Source: Oscillospiraceae bacterium
Lineage (GTDB): Bacteria; Bacillota; Clostridia; Oscillospirales; Oscillospiraceae
Assembly (NCBI GenBank): GCA_017416445.1
Contig: JAFQCJ010000027.1
Span: 1 to 58,425, forward strand
DNA length: 58,425 nt
Direction: 5' to 3'
The notes under the pieces are model-generated. The model was not told the origin of the DNA. It did not search any database and saw nothing but the letters and a program-made list of their open reading frames with translations. Made by a program: the position numbers and the translations under genes. Positions 24,807 to 33,837 of this stretch are shown piece after piece (within the stretch, counting starts at the first letter, position 1; every line of letters begins with the position of its first letter).

Positions 24807-27452
24807 TTACTTCTCCGCAGCGCGACGCTGGAAGAACTTGACAATCTCCACGATGGGGATCATCAGCAGTGCCAGCACGATGGAGATGCCGTACTCCATC
24901 AGAGAGATACTGGTAAAGCCGAAAGCATTGGCCAGGAAGGGAACCTCGCACACCAGTGTGGTAGCTACCAGGGAGCCCAGGGCAGCCCAGACCATCACCT
25001 TATTCTTGGTGCGCAGTTTGAAGATACTGCCGCGCTGAGAGCGCATATTGAGACTGTGTGCGATCTCAGCCATAGACATGGTGATAAAGGCCATGGTAGT
25101 ACCGTCGGGGCTGATGCCACCCATGGGGATCTCCCACATACCGGACTCGATGAAGTGACCGATGAAATAGGCAGCAATGGTCAGGATGGAGACAACCAGA
25201 CCCTGATATGCCACATCAATGCCCATGCCACCGGCGAAGATTCCGGCCTTGGCATCACGGGGACGGCGACGCATGATGGAGGGCTCGGCCTCTTCCATGC
25301 CCAGTGCCAGTGCGGGGAAGCAGTCAGTCACCAGATTGATCCACAGCAGGTGGACGGGACGGAGAATGGTAAAGCCCATCAGCGTGGCCACAAAGATGGA
25401 GATGACCTCACTCATATTGGAGGACAGCAGGAACTGGATGGCCTTGCGGATATTATCGTAGATACGGCGGCCTTCCTCCACGGCGCCCACGATAGTGGCA
25501 AAGTTGTCGTCGGCCAGCACCATATCCGCCACATTCTTGGTAACATCGGTACCGGTAATACCCATGCCCACGCCGATATCGGCGGACTTGATGGAAGGGG
25601 CGTCGTTAACACCGTCACCGGTCATGGCGGTGACATAGCCGGCGTTGCGCCAGGCGTTGACGATGCGGGTCTTATGCTCGGGCTGAACGCGGGCATACAC
25701 GGAGATGCTGCGGAAAGCCTCCTCAAAGGCGGCATCGTCCATCTCGTTGAGTTCGGAGCCGGTGACGGCGCGCATACCGTCCTCCAGGATCCCCAGCTCC
25801 TTGGCGATGGCCACAGCGGTGTCCACATGGTCGCCGGTGATCATGATGGGACGGATACCGGCACCGCGGCACTCCACGATGGCATCCTTCACCTCGGGAC
25901 GGACAGGATCGATCATACCGGCCAGGCCCAGGAAGCACAGCTCCTGCTCCAGATCGGCGGGCTCGTAGGAGGTGGGCTCGACATCCCAGATCCGCTCGGC
26001 GGCAGCCAGCACGCGGAGAGCGCGATCGGCCATGGCCTTGTTGGCGGCCAGGATCTCAGCCTTGGCCTCCTCAGTCATAGGCAGCACCTGGCCGTCCTTG
26101 AGGTAGCTGACGCAGCGGCCCAGCACCACATCGGGACCACCCTTGGTATACTGTACAAACTTACCGTCCACGGCATGAACAGTGGACATCATCTTACGGC
26201 CGGAGTCAAAGGGGGCCTCACCCACGCGGGGCGTCTCACCCTGCATCACAGGCTTCTTCAGACCCAGCTTATTGGCCCACACCACCAGCGCGGCCTCAGT
26301 GGGCTCACCGGTGGAAGTGCCGTCGTCGTTGAGTACGGCATCGCAGCACAGGGCCATGGCACGGGCGATGTGGCCCTCTTCGGCACCGTAGGAATCCACC
26401 ACGGTCATCTTGTTCTGGGTCAGTGTACCGGTCTTATCCGAGCAGATGATCTGGGCGCAGCCCAGAGTCTCCACAGCGGTAAGGCGGCGGATAATGGCGC
26501 TGCGGCGGGACATATTGGTCACACCGATGGACAGTACCACGGTGACCACGGCGGCAAGGCCCTCGGGGATGGCTGCCACAGCCAGAGACACGGCCACCAT
26601 GAAGGAGTCCAGTGCCACATCCAGAGAGAAGGAACCGGCACGCCACAGCTGCACGGCAAAGATCAGCACGCAGATGGCCAGCACCAGCTTGGTAAGGATA
26701 CCGCTGAGCTGGGTCAGCTTGCGCTGCAGGGGGGTCTGACCCTCGGCGGCGTTGGCAAGAGCATCGGCGATCTTACCCATCTCGGTATCCATGCCGGTGC
26801 CGGTGATGACGGCCTTACCGCGGCCATATACCACGGTGGAACCCATATACACCATGTTCTTGCGGTCACCCAGAGAGACATCCTTCTGATCTTCCTTCAG
26901 ATTGATGATGTCGATAAACTTGGTTACGGGGACGCTCTCACCGGTGAGGGCGGCCTCCTCGATCTTCATGCTGGCACTCTCCAGCAGACGACCGTCGGCG
27001 GGCACGGCATCGCCGGCCTCCAGCACCACGATATCGCCCACCACCAGATCCTCACTGCGGACAGAGACGACCTTGCCATCCCGCAGGACCTTACTGGTGG
27101 CAGCGGCCATCTGTTGCAGGGCTTCAATGGCTTTTTCCGCCTTGTTCTCCTGATACACGCCCAGCACAGCGTTGACAACGACCACGAAGAGGATGATGAT
27201 CACATCGGCAAAGCTCTCGTTCTCCACGATGGCCAGCACAGCGCTGATGGCGGCGGCGGCCAGCAGAATGATGATCATAGGATCGGACAGCTGCTTGAGG
27301 AACTGCTTGAAGATGGAGTCCTTCTTTCCCTCGGCCAGCTTGTTCTTGCCGTTTTTGGCAAGGCGTGCTTCGGCCTCAGCCGTGGTCAGACCCTCGGCAG
27401 AGGAAGCAACCTCAGCAAATACGGCGCTTGTTTCTTCCAGATAATGCTTCAT
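24807..27452 (-). CDS. P-type cation-transporting ATPase (Ca/Mn export type)
   Basis: An 881-residue P2A-like pump. Motifs in order: N-terminal cation-ATPase domain (GLTTAEAEARLAKNGKN), TGES-type actuator motif (ALTGESVPV), PEGLAA in TM4, phosphorylation site CSDKTGTLTQNK, KGGPDVVL, and MTGDGVNDAPSIKSADIG before the last membrane helices. TM4 IPEGL and TM6 NLVTDCFPALALG fit calcium or manganese transport. The manganese-type riboswitch in the leader makes Mn2+ (or Mn2+/Ca2+) export the best guess. It starts behind GGAAGGAG. Confidence 0.92.
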   Translation of the reverse strand: MKHYLEETSAVFAEVASSAEGLTTAEAEARLAKNGKNKLAEGKKDSIFKQFLKQLSDPMIIILLAAAAISAVLAIVENESFADVIIILFVVVVNAVLGVYQENKAEKAIEALQQMAAATSKVLRDGKVVSVRSEDLVVGDIVVLEAGDAVPADGRLLESASMKIEEAALTGESVPVTKFIDIINLKEDQKDVSLGDRKNMVYMGSTVVYGRGKAVITGTGMDTEMGKIADALANAAEGQTPLQRKLTQLSGILTKLVLAICVLIFAVQLWRAGSFSLDVALDSFMVAVSLAVAAIPEGLAAVVTVVLSIGVTNMSRRSAIIRRLTAVETLGCAQIICSDKTGTLTQNKMTVVDSYGAEEGHIARAMALCCDAVLNDDGTSTGEPTEAALVVWANKLGLKKPVMQGETPRVGEAPFDSGRKMMSTVHAVDGKFVQYTKGGPDVVLGRCVSYLKDGQVLPMTEEAKAEILAANKAMADRALRVLAAAERIWDVEPTSYEPADLEQELCFLGLAGMIDPVRPEVKDAIVECRGAGIRPIMITGDHVDTAVAIAKELGILEDGMRAVTGSELNEMDDAAFEEAFRSISVYARVQPEHKTRIVNAWRNAGYVTAMTGDGVNDAPSIKSADIGVGMGITGTDVTKNVADMVLADDNFATIVGAVEEGRRIYDNIRKAIQFLLSSNMSEVISIFVATLMGFTILRPVHLLWINLVTDCFPALALGMEEAEPSIMRRRPRDAKAGIFAGGMGIDVAYQGLVVSILTIAAYFIGHFIESGMWEIPMGGISPDGTTMAFITMSMAEIAHSLNMRSQRGSIFKLRTKNKVMVWAALGSLVATTLVCEVPFLANAFGFTSISLMEYGISIVLALLMIPIVEIVKFFQRRAAEK

Positions 27453-27483
27453 ACGGTGTCTCCTTCCAGAGTAAAATTACGCG

Positions 27484-27529
27484 AAAAAAAGAGGCCCACG
27501 TACAGTAACAAGTGCTGCACATGAGTCTC
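27484..27529 (-). terminator. Riboswitch expression-platform terminator
   Basis: Arms 27491-27505 and 27515-27529 pair at 14 of 15 positions around a 9-base loop, and T7 follows on the minus strand (27484-27490). The 5' arm contains the 3' end of the riboswitch aptamer (GAGACTC), so aptamer and terminator are mutually exclusive. Confidence 0.75.
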
Positions 27530-27620
27530 GTTGTTACGGTCAAGCCAGACGGCTCACAAGCCGCCAAGATGTTGACTTGACCCGCAGGGCATCAGCCCCA
27601 CGCAACTACTCCCCCATGAA
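27521..27620 (-). ncRNA. yybP-ykoY manganese riboswitch aptamer
   Basis: Read on the minus strand, the leader has the conserved GGGGGAGTAG (27606-27615), then GTCAACATCTTGGC, a GGCGGCTT/GAGCCGTC stem and the closing ACAACGAGACTC. These are the characteristic parts of the yybP-ykoY motif, a Mn2+ sensor. It lies between a promoter and the P-type ATPase gene, a placement known for this class. Ligand binding would stabilise the aptamer and prevent the overlapping terminator, turning the pump on. Confidence 0.85.
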
Positions 27621-27660
27621 TTGGGAATCTTGAAATTGGGAATCTTGATTTCAATGATTA

Positions 27661-27690
27661 AGTATATCATAGAATTCGACCTGTATGCAA
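27661..27690 (-). promoter_or_regulatory. Promoter of the riboswitch-ATPase transcript
   Basis: TTGCAT (27685-27690) and TATACT (27661-27666) are 18 bases apart on the minus strand, placing the start about 35 bases before the riboswitch. Confidence 0.7.
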
Positions 27691-27731
27691 GAGTAAATTT
27701 TGTAAAATAATCGTGAATTCAATGAAATACA

Positions 27732-27766
27732 GCAAAAAAAGAGACCCTCGCGGGTCTCTTTTTTGC
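27732..27766 (-). terminator. nfnAB terminator
   Basis: GAGACCC/GGGTCTC arms (27741-27747, 27752-27758) with a TCGC loop are flanked by A7 and T6. It sits directly after the nfnB stop, so it ends that operon. Confidence 0.85.
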
Positions 27767-27774
27767 AGATGTAC

Positions 27775-29169
27775 TTACTTGCTCAGTGCCTCATCAATGG
27801 CCTTGGCAGCCTGCTTACCGGCACCCATGGCCAGAATGACGGTAGCAGCACCGGTGACGGCATCGCCGCCGGCGTACACGCCGGGACGGGAAGTAAGGCC
27901 GTCCTCATTGACGATGATACCGCCCTTCTTATTGACCTCCAGGCCCTTGGTGGTGGACTTGATGAGGGGGTTGGGGCTGGTACCCAGGGACATGATGACA
28001 GCGTCCACAGGGAGATCAAACTCACTGCCCACCTTTTCGATGGGACGACGGCGACCGGAGGCATCGGGCTCACCCAGCTCCATCTCAATGCAGGTCATAG
28101 AGGCCACTGCACCGTTCTCATCGCCGTTGATGGCAATGGGGTTGTTGAGGGTCTTGAAGATGATACCCTCTTCAATGGCGTGCTCCACCTCTTCATGACG
28201 GGCAGGCAGCTCCTCCATACCGCGGCGGTAAACCACCCAGACCTCAGCACCGAGACGCTTGGAGCAGCGTGCGGCGTCCATGGCCACATTGCCGCCGCCT
28301 ACGACGGCGACCTTCTTGCCCTTGAGATCCATAATGGGGGTGTCGCTGTCCTCGCGATAGGCCTTCATCAGGTTGATACGGGTGAGGAACTCATTGGCAG
28401 AGAAAACGCCCTTGAGGTTCTCGCCGGGGATATTCATAAACATGGGCAGACCGGCACCGGAGCCCACGAACACGGCCTCGAAGCCCTCTTCTTCCATCAG
28501 CTCATCAATGGTGATGGTGCGGCCCACCACGGTGTTGGTGACCACCTTGACACCGAAGTACTCAAGGCGCTTGACCTCTTTCTGGACGATGGCCTTAGGC
28601 AGACGGAACTCGGGGATACCGTAGACCAGCACGCCGCCGGCGAGGTGGAGTGCCTCGTAAACGGTGACATCATAGCCCTTGCGTGCCAGATCGCCGGCGC
28701 AGGTGAGGCCGGCAGGGCCGGAACCCACAACCGCCACCTTGTGGCCGTTGGACTCGGGCTTAGCGGGAGCGCCGCCCTGATGACCGTGGGCATTATGATA
28801 GTCGGCCACGAAACGCTCCAGGCGGCCGATACCTACGCTCTCGCCCTTGATACCACGGATGCACTGACCCTCGCACTGGTTCTCCTGAGGGCAGACACGG
28901 CCGCAGATGGCGGGCAGACTGTTGGTGGAGGTGATGATCTGGAAAGCGCCGTCGAAATCACCCTCAGCCACACGGGTAATAAACTCGGGAATACGGACAT
29001 TCACAGGGCAGCCGGAGACGCACTTGGGATTCTTGCAGTTGAGGCAGCGCTTTGCCTCGTCGATAGCCATTTCCTCAGTATAGCCCAGAGCCACCTCGTC
29101 GAAATTCTTATTGCGGACATTGGGGTCCTGTGCGGGCATGGGATTCTTATCCAAACGCATATTTGCCAT
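27775..29169 (-). CDS. nfnB: NfnB: large subunit of electron-bifurcating NADH-dependent ferredoxin:NADP+ oxidoreductase
   Basis: A 464-residue flavoprotein homologous to the small subunit of glutamate synthase. An N-terminal cysteine region (CLNCKNPKCVSGCP and CPQENQCEGQC) binds two 4Fe-4S clusters. A FAD site GSGPAGLTCAGDLA and an NADP site GGGNVAMDAAR follow. With NfnA one base upstream it forms the NfnAB complex, which couples NADH and reduced ferredoxin oxidation to NADP+ reduction. The ATG at 29167-29169 follows AGGAGG. A stand-alone glutamate synthase beta subunit is the alternative, but the NfnA partner and the absence of GltB argue against it. Confidence 0.9.
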   Translation of the reverse strand: MANMRLDKNPMPAQDPNVRNKNFDEVALGYTEEMAIDEAKRCLNCKNPKCVSGCPVNVRIPEFITRVAEGDFDGAFQIITSTNSLPAICGRVCPQENQCEGQCIRGIKGESVGIGRLERFVADYHNAHGHQGGAPAKPESNGHKVAVVGSGPAGLTCAGDLARKGYDVTVYEALHLAGGVLVYGIPEFRLPKAIVQKEVKRLEYFGVKVVTNTVVGRTITIDELMEEEGFEAVFVGSGAGLPMFMNIPGENLKGVFSANEFLTRINLMKAYREDSDTPIMDLKGKKVAVVGGGNVAMDAARCSKRLGAEVWVVYRRGMEELPARHEEVEHAIEEGIIFKTLNNPIAINGDENGAVASMTCIEMELGEPDASGRRRPIEKVGSEFDLPVDAVIMSLGTSPNPLIKSTTKGLEVNKKGGIIVNEDGLTSRPGVYAGGDAVTGAATVILAMGAGKQAAKAIDEALSK

Positions 29170-29170
29170 C

Positions 29171-30013
29171 TTACTTAACCTCCTGACGGAACAGATTGCA
29201 GACTTCTTCGTGCTTATGCTTTTCAAACTCTGCGTACATCTGGTTACGCTTCACAGCCAGATCCCAGTCTACCTTGTGGCCGTCGAAGTCAGGGCCGTCA
29301 ACGCAGGCAAACTTGGTCTCTCCGCCCACAGTCAGGCGGCAGCCGCCGCACATACCGGTACCGTCGATCATAATGGGAGACATGGACACGGTGGTGGGGA
29401 TACCGTAGGGCTCGGTGGTCTTGGAGACGAACTTCATCATAACCATGGGGCCAATGGCAAAGATCTCGTCATACTGATGACCGGCATCCAGCAGCTCCTT
29501 CAGCGCCTCGGTAACGAGGCCCTTCTGTCCATAGCTGCCGTCGTCGGTGCAGACCTTCAGCACGGAGGAGACAGCCTTGAACTTCTCTTCCAGGATGACC
29601 ACATCCTTATTCTTGAAGCCGACGACAGCGTGTACCTCAGCACCGCAGTCGTGGAACTTCTTCAGTACGGGATAGGCAATGGCACAGCCCACGCCGCCGC
29701 CGACAACGCAGACCTTCTTCTTGCCCTCGGTATGGGTGGGGACACCCAGGGGGCCGACGAAGTCCTGCAGGAAGTCGCCCTGCTGCTTGTGGCTGAGCTT
29801 CTCGGTGGTGGCACCGATGGTCTGCACGATGATGGTCACCGTGCCCTTCTCGCGGTCATAGTCGTGGATGGTGATGGGGATACGCTCGCCGTTCTCATCC
29901 ACACGCAGGATGATGAACTGACCGGGCTGCGCCTTCTTCGCCACCATGGGGGCCTCGATCTCATAGAGGATCACGGTGGGTTTCAGAGCTTCTTTTGTCA
30001 CAATGCGATACAT
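29171..30013 (-). CDS. nfnA: NfnA: small subunit of electron-bifurcating NADH-dependent ferredoxin:NADP+ oxidoreductase
   Basis: A 280-residue ferredoxin-NADP reductase-like flavoprotein, also known as the sulfide dehydrogenase alpha type. It has the FAD-binding barrel (PGQFIILRVDENGERIPITI), the NAD-binding motif VVGGGVGCAIAYP and a C-terminal 2Fe-2S site in GMCGGCRLTVGG with a later ACVDGPDF. It binds NAD(H) in the NfnAB complex, balancing NADH, NADPH and ferredoxin in anaerobes. It begins behind GAGGGAG and is the first gene of a two-gene operon with its own promoter. Confidence 0.9.
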   Translation of the reverse strand: MYRIVTKEALKPTVILYEIEAPMVAKKAQPGQFIILRVDENGERIPITIHDYDREKGTVTIIVQTIGATTEKLSHKQQGDFLQDFVGPLGVPTHTEGKKKVCVVGGGVGCAIAYPVLKKFHDCGAEVHAVVGFKNKDVVILEEKFKAVSSVLKVCTDDGSYGQKGLVTEALKELLDAGHQYDEIFAIGPMVMMKFVSKTTEPYGIPTTVSMSPIMIDGTGMCGGCRLTVGGETKFACVDGPDFDGHKVDWDLAVKRNQMYAEFEKHKHEEVCNLFRQEVK

Positions 30014-30082
30014 ACTTACTCCCTCGTTTCCTTATTTTTGCGTTCCGCGCCACAATGGCGGCGGCAGTATTCCATATTGTTT

Positions 30083-30111
30083 ATATTATCACAATCTCTT
30101 TACAGCGTCAA
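30083..30111 (-). promoter_or_regulatory. nfnAB promoter
   Basis: TTGACG (30106-30111) and TAATAT (30083-30088) are 17 bases apart on the minus strand, about 70 bases before the nfnA start. Confidence 0.7.
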
Positions 30112-30146
30112 TGGTTCTTTTGTGCGAAACCTATATTTCACGCCTT

Positions 30147-30803
30147 TTAAATGCGGTGCTGAATGGTGACGATACGACCGTTGACGGCCACCAGTTCCTC
30201 ATCACGCATTTTCTTCAGTTCCCGCATCATGGCGCTGCGGTCAGTGGAGATATAGTCGGCCAGTGCGCTCAGGGAAAAGGGCAGTTCGAAGCTGTCCTCA
30301 CCGCGCTTGGCCGCCTGCAGAGTAAAATAGCGCAGCAGCTTTTCCCGGATGCTGCGGCGGGAGAGTACCTCCACGCGCTCGGACAGCGCCGAGGCTTTGT
30401 CGGTGACGAGACGGAACATGTTCTCCACCACACGGGTGTGGTGGGCACAGGCCTTCTCGCAGCGCTTGAGGAGCGCAGCAGCCGGCACGAAACTAACGCA
30501 GCAGGGACGGGTGCAGACCACAGTGATGCTGTCGTCATTGGCGCGCTCAAACATCAGCAATTCACCAAAAACGCTGCCCACCTCCAGGTGTTCCAAAATG
30601 GTGCGGCCACCCCGTTCGTCAATGCGTTCTACCTCGGCGGTACCTGCAGTGACCACGCCTACCATGTTGCGCCCGTCACCGAAATCATAGATCGTGTCAT
30701 CCACCTCATAGCACTGGCTGAACACGCCGAAGCACTGCTCCATCAAGCTGCACTCCTCGGCGGAGACACCAAAGAGCAGCGGGGTATTTACAGTTGTCAT
30801 CAT
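30147..30803 (-). CDS. Crp/Fnr-family transcriptional regulator
   Basis: A 218-residue regulator with an N-terminal cyclic-nucleotide-type effector domain (about residues 10-125, including VFGELLMFE) and a C-terminal winged helix (LSALADYISTDRSAMMRELKKM). The cysteines (C18, C24, C31, C97, C101, C102, C114, C118) do not form the FNR cluster pattern, so a small-molecule ligand is as likely as redox sensing. It follows the solute-binding lipoprotein gene by 13 bases and starts behind AAGGAGG. Its targets are unknown; nfnAB immediately downstream is a candidate. Confidence 0.88.
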   Translation of the reverse strand: MMTTVNTPLLFGVSAEECSLMEQCFGVFSQCYEVDDTIYDFGDGRNMVGVVTAGTAEVERIDERGGRTILEHLEVGSVFGELLMFERANDDSITVVCTRPCCVSFVPAAALLKRCEKACAHHTRVVENMFRLVTDKASALSERVEVLSRRSIREKLLRYFTLQAAKRGEDSFELPFSLSALADYISTDRSAMMRELKKMRDEELVAVNGRIVTIQHRI

Positions 30804-30816
30804 GATTCTTTCCTCC

Positions 30817-32475
30817 TTACTCCTGCGGCAGTTCCGTCACGGAGGAGAACTGATACACACCCATATCGTACTGCACCAGACCCGTCAGCGTGGGGCGGAA
30901 GAGATAGCGATAGGTATCGTTGCACAAGGGGATCACATAGCCGCTCTCCACCAGCAGACTCTCGGCATCGGCGAGATAGGCGTCCCGCGCCTCTACGCTG
31001 TCGGAGGCAGCGGCGGCACGGAGCAGAATATCGTAGGCATTGGAATAATGCTGTCCGTAGTTATCAAAGCTGGTGCTGATATAGTTCTCCAAATAGCCAC
31101 GGGCCGTGTTGGTAACATCGGACACAGACATAAGGGCAAGGGAGAAAGCGCCTCTCTCCAGTGCTTTTTGCATCTCTCCGCTCTGCACTGCCACCACCTC
31201 TACGGTAAGGCCCAGCACCTCCTGCCACTGCTGCTTTAACACCTGCGCAATACGGCCGGCAGTAGCATTGCCCTCATAGATAAGGGTCACGACACCGAGA
31301 TGTTCCATCGCGTAGGCACCGCCGCGGTAAAAAGAGGCGATCAGTTCCCGGGCCTGGGCGCGGTTCTTCTCCACACTCTCAGCATCGCAGGGTGTTACCG
31401 GGCCATTTACCTGACGGAACAGATTGCCGCTGAGGGTGGTGACCCCCTCAGGTATGAGACCCTCGGCGCCGACAAACTGATATCCCGCCGCCGCGGCCAC
31501 GGCATTGCGGTCCAAAGCCAGGCTCATGGCCTGCCGCACACTTTCACTGAGAGAGGACATCTGATTCACCGCCAGCACCATCACCTCGGGGTGATGGGCC
31601 ACAACGCTGCCCTCCAGATCGCCGCACTTGAGAATGAAGTCAGACTCCTCTTTCTCATAGCTGCTGAAAGCGCGCTCCTCGCTGCCGGCAAAGAAGAAGT
31701 CAATCTCCTTAGGTCCAATGCGAAGGCGGTCATAGTATCCCTCACGCTCCACCACCGTCAGGTGTCCGGCGTTGAAATTCCGCACAGCATAGGCGCCGTT
31801 GGTGATCAGCGTGGCTTTCTTCATCGTCCAGTCGGGCACCGGTTCGGGAGGTACCGTTTCTTCTTCCACGGTCTCCTCTTCCTCCACAGTCTGCCACACA
31901 GGCACCATATCTCTTCGAAGGGGCATCGTGGCGGAGTCTGTGCAGACCACCGAGAGGAAATAGGCACAGTGCTCTGCCAGGGTCACCGTAAAGGTATGAC
32001 TGTCGGGAGCGGCAACAGCCAGTGCCGTCACATCCCCGGCAATGGCCTCCTCATAACCGGCCACCATCTTCAGGATCTCGCGGTTGGGAGAGGCCACCTG
32101 AGGGGCCACCAGCCGCTGCCATGCGTGAACAAAGTCATCCGCCGTCACCTCCCGGCCGTCAGACCAGAGCAGGTCCTTGCGCAGGGTGAAGGTGTAGGTC
32201 TCGGTACCATCGTCATTCGCCGTTACCTCATAGCCGGAGGCCTGTCCGTTGACAAGACCGGCAGCCGTAACTTTCATCAGATTTTCAAACAGGTGCACCA
32301 CGATGGTGCGCTCCTCCCCGGTGGTGGCATAGGCCGGGTCGAGAGTCGCGGGTTCCTCCACAAAAGCAGCACGGATCTCCAGTCCCTTCTCCTCCACCGG
32401 TTCTCTGCCGCAGCCGGCACACAACAGCATCACCGCCGAGAGCAGCAGTGCCGCTAATCGTTTTACTTGCTTCAT
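30817..32475 (-). CDS. Family 5 solute-binding lipoprotein (oligopeptide type) with acidic insert
   Basis: A 552-residue lipid-anchored binding protein with signal peptide and lipobox LLCAGC (Cys 22). OppA-like blocks include ATLDPAYATTGEER, YTFTLRKDLLWSDGREVTADDFVHAW and ITNGAYAVRNF. An unusual Glu-rich run, EEEETVEEETVPPEPVPD, interrupts domain I around residue 205. The start at 32473-32475 follows AAAGGAG. No transporter membrane or ATPase genes are adjacent. It lies between a DEAD helicase gene and a Crp-family regulator, probably in one transcript. Confidence 0.87.
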   Translation of the reverse strand: MKQVKRLAALLLSAVMLLCAGCGREPVEEKGLEIRAAFVEEPATLDPAYATTGEERTIVVHLFENLMKVTAAGLVNGQASGYEVTANDDGTETYTFTLRKDLLWSDGREVTADDFVHAWQRLVAPQVASPNREILKMVAGYEEAIAGDVTALAVAAPDSHTFTVTLAEHCAYFLSVVCTDSATMPLRRDMVPVWQTVEEEETVEEETVPPEPVPDWTMKKATLITNGAYAVRNFNAGHLTVVEREGYYDRLRIGPKEIDFFFAGSEERAFSSYEKEESDFILKCGDLEGSVVAHHPEVMVLAVNQMSSLSESVRQAMSLALDRNAVAAAAGYQFVGAEGLIPEGVTTLSGNLFRQVNGPVTPCDAESVEKNRAQARELIASFYRGGAYAMEHLGVVTLIYEGNATAGRIAQVLKQQWQEVLGLTVEVVAVQSGEMQKALERGAFSLALMSVSDVTNTARGYLENYISTSFDNYGQHYSNAYDILLRAAAASDSVEARDAYLADAESLLVESGYVIPLCNDTYRYLFRPTLTGLVQYDMGVYQFSSVTELPQE

Positions 32476-32500
32476 ATACCTCTCCTTTGTCCTGCCTCGT

Positions 32501-33655
32501 TCACTGTGCCGTGACAGTACCGTCCTCGGCCAGTACAGCACTCACTACCTGAGCCCCTGCGTTGCGGATGATATCATCAAGGCGCATACGGCTGGGGAAA
32601 TCGCTGATGAGCGTATAGGCCACGCCGTGGCGCTTGGCACGACCTGTACGGCCGATGCGGTGGATGTAGTACTCGTTCTCGTCGGGCACTTCAAAGTTGA
32701 ACACCGCGTCCACATCGTCCACATCGATACCTCTCGCCGCCACATCGGTGGCGACGAACACACGGAGTTTCCCGTCGCGGAATTGCTGCATCACCGCTTC
32801 CCGCTTTTTCTGGGGGATGTCGCCGTGAATACACTGGGCATCCACGCCGCGCATCTGCAGGAATTTTGTAAGGCGTTCTGTGCTGCCCTTCGTATTGCAA
32901 AAGCACATGACGCGGTCGTAGTTTTCCTTATTCAATATCTTCACGATGGCATCCACCTTCCCATCGGAGGGCACCTCGAGACGATACTGCAGAATGTCGG
33001 GCTTATTCTCCTCCGTGGGACGGACGGTGATCTCCTCGGGGTCACGCTGATAGACCCAGGAGATATCCATCACCTCCCGGGAGATGGTGGCGGAGAACAT
33101 ACCCAAATTCTTACGGTTGGGGATCTTGTCCAAGATACGGGTCACATCGTGGATAAAGCCCATGTCCAGCATACGGTCGGCCTCGTCCAGCACCACCGTT
33201 TTCACATCCTTCACCACCACGGTGCGGCGTTTCATATGATCGCTGAGACGGCCGGGGGTTGCCACCACGATCTGGGGACGGCGCTTCAAAGCCTCGATCT
33301 GGCGATTGATGGGCTGACCGCCGTAGAGGCAGACAATACGCACGCCTTCGTGGCACACCGCTACCTCCCGCATCTCCTCGGTAATCTGGATAGCCAGCTC
33401 ACGGGTGGGGGCGAGAATAACAGCCTGCACCTTCTCGCTGTCACGGTCAAGGGCCTCGATAATGGGGATGCCGAAAGCCATGGTCTTGCCCGTGCCGGTA
33501 GGGGCCTTGGCAATGACATCTCTGCCCTCCAGCATGGGAGGGATACAGCCGGCCTGTACCGGCGTGGAGATGGTATATCCTTTATTACGGACGGCCCGCA
33601 TGGTAGCCTCGGACAGTCCAAAGCTCTCAAAGGGCACACCCTGTGTGATTTCCAT
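32501..33655 (-). CDS. DEAD-box ATP-dependent RNA helicase
   Basis: A 384-residue minimal DEAD-box helicase. It shows the Q motif (FESFGLSE with TPVQAGCIP), motif I APTGTGKT, Ia PTRELAIQ, II DEAD, III SAT, then VATDVAARGID and HRIGRTGRAKR. It ends soon after motif VI and lacks the long basic tail or DbpA RNA-binding domain of CshA/DbpA proteins, so its RNA target cannot be named. It probably remodels rRNA or mRNA and is the first gene of the operon. Confidence 0.93.
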   Translation of the reverse strand: MEITQGVPFESFGLSEATMRAVRNKGYTISTPVQAGCIPPMLEGRDVIAKAPTGTGKTMAFGIPIIEALDRDSEKVQAVILAPTRELAIQITEEMREVAVCHEGVRIVCLYGGQPINRQIEALKRRPQIVVATPGRLSDHMKRRTVVVKDVKTVVLDEADRMLDMGFIHDVTRILDKIPNRKNLGMFSATISREVMDISWVYQRDPEEITVRPTEENKPDILQYRLEVPSDGKVDAIVKILNKENYDRVMCFCNTKGSTERLTKFLQMRGVDAQCIHGDIPQKKREAVMQQFRDGKLRVFVATDVAARGIDVDDVDAVFNFEVPDENEYYIHRIGRTGRAKRHGVAYTLISDFPSRMRLDDIIRNAGAQVVSAVLAEDGTVTAQ

Positions 33656-33697
33656 ATGGTTGTTCCTCTTGTTTTCTATAAATTTTCAGTTGTAGTC

Positions 33698-33726
33698 AGT
33701 ATAGCATAGCCGCATATAAAAAGCAA
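33698..33726 (-). promoter_or_regulatory. Promoter of the helicase operon
   Basis: TTGCTT (33721-33726) and TATACT (33698-33703) are 17 bases apart on the minus strand, divergent from the BlaI-type promoter. Confidence 0.7.
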
Positions 33727-33774
33727 GGAGAGGTGTTGCGGATGTCACGCCCCTTCCTTTCCATCACTTCCCTG

Positions 33775-33820
33775 TTGACAATGTAAACAGCCCGTGCTAT
33801 CATGTGTTTACAATGTAAAC
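33775..33820 (+). promoter_or_regulatory. blaI-type promoter with two operators
   Basis: TTGACA (33775-33780) and TATCAT (33798-33803) are 17 bases apart. The motif ACAATGTAAAC occurs twice: overlapping the -35 box (33778-33788) and just past the -10 box in the perfect palindrome GTTTACAATGTAAAC (33806-33820). These TACA/TGTA dyads match BlaI/MecI-type operators, so the repressor gene that follows should be autoregulated. Confidence 0.8.
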
Positions 33821-33837
33821 TAACAGGAGGTGCGGAT

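Noticed and set aside
24798-27524. Open frame of 908 codons opposite the P-type ATPase
   Set aside because: Antisense shadow that also runs through the riboswitch and terminator.
27775-29169. Small subunit of glutamate synthase
   Set aside because: Adjacent NfnA and absence of a large glutamate synthase subunit favour NfnB.
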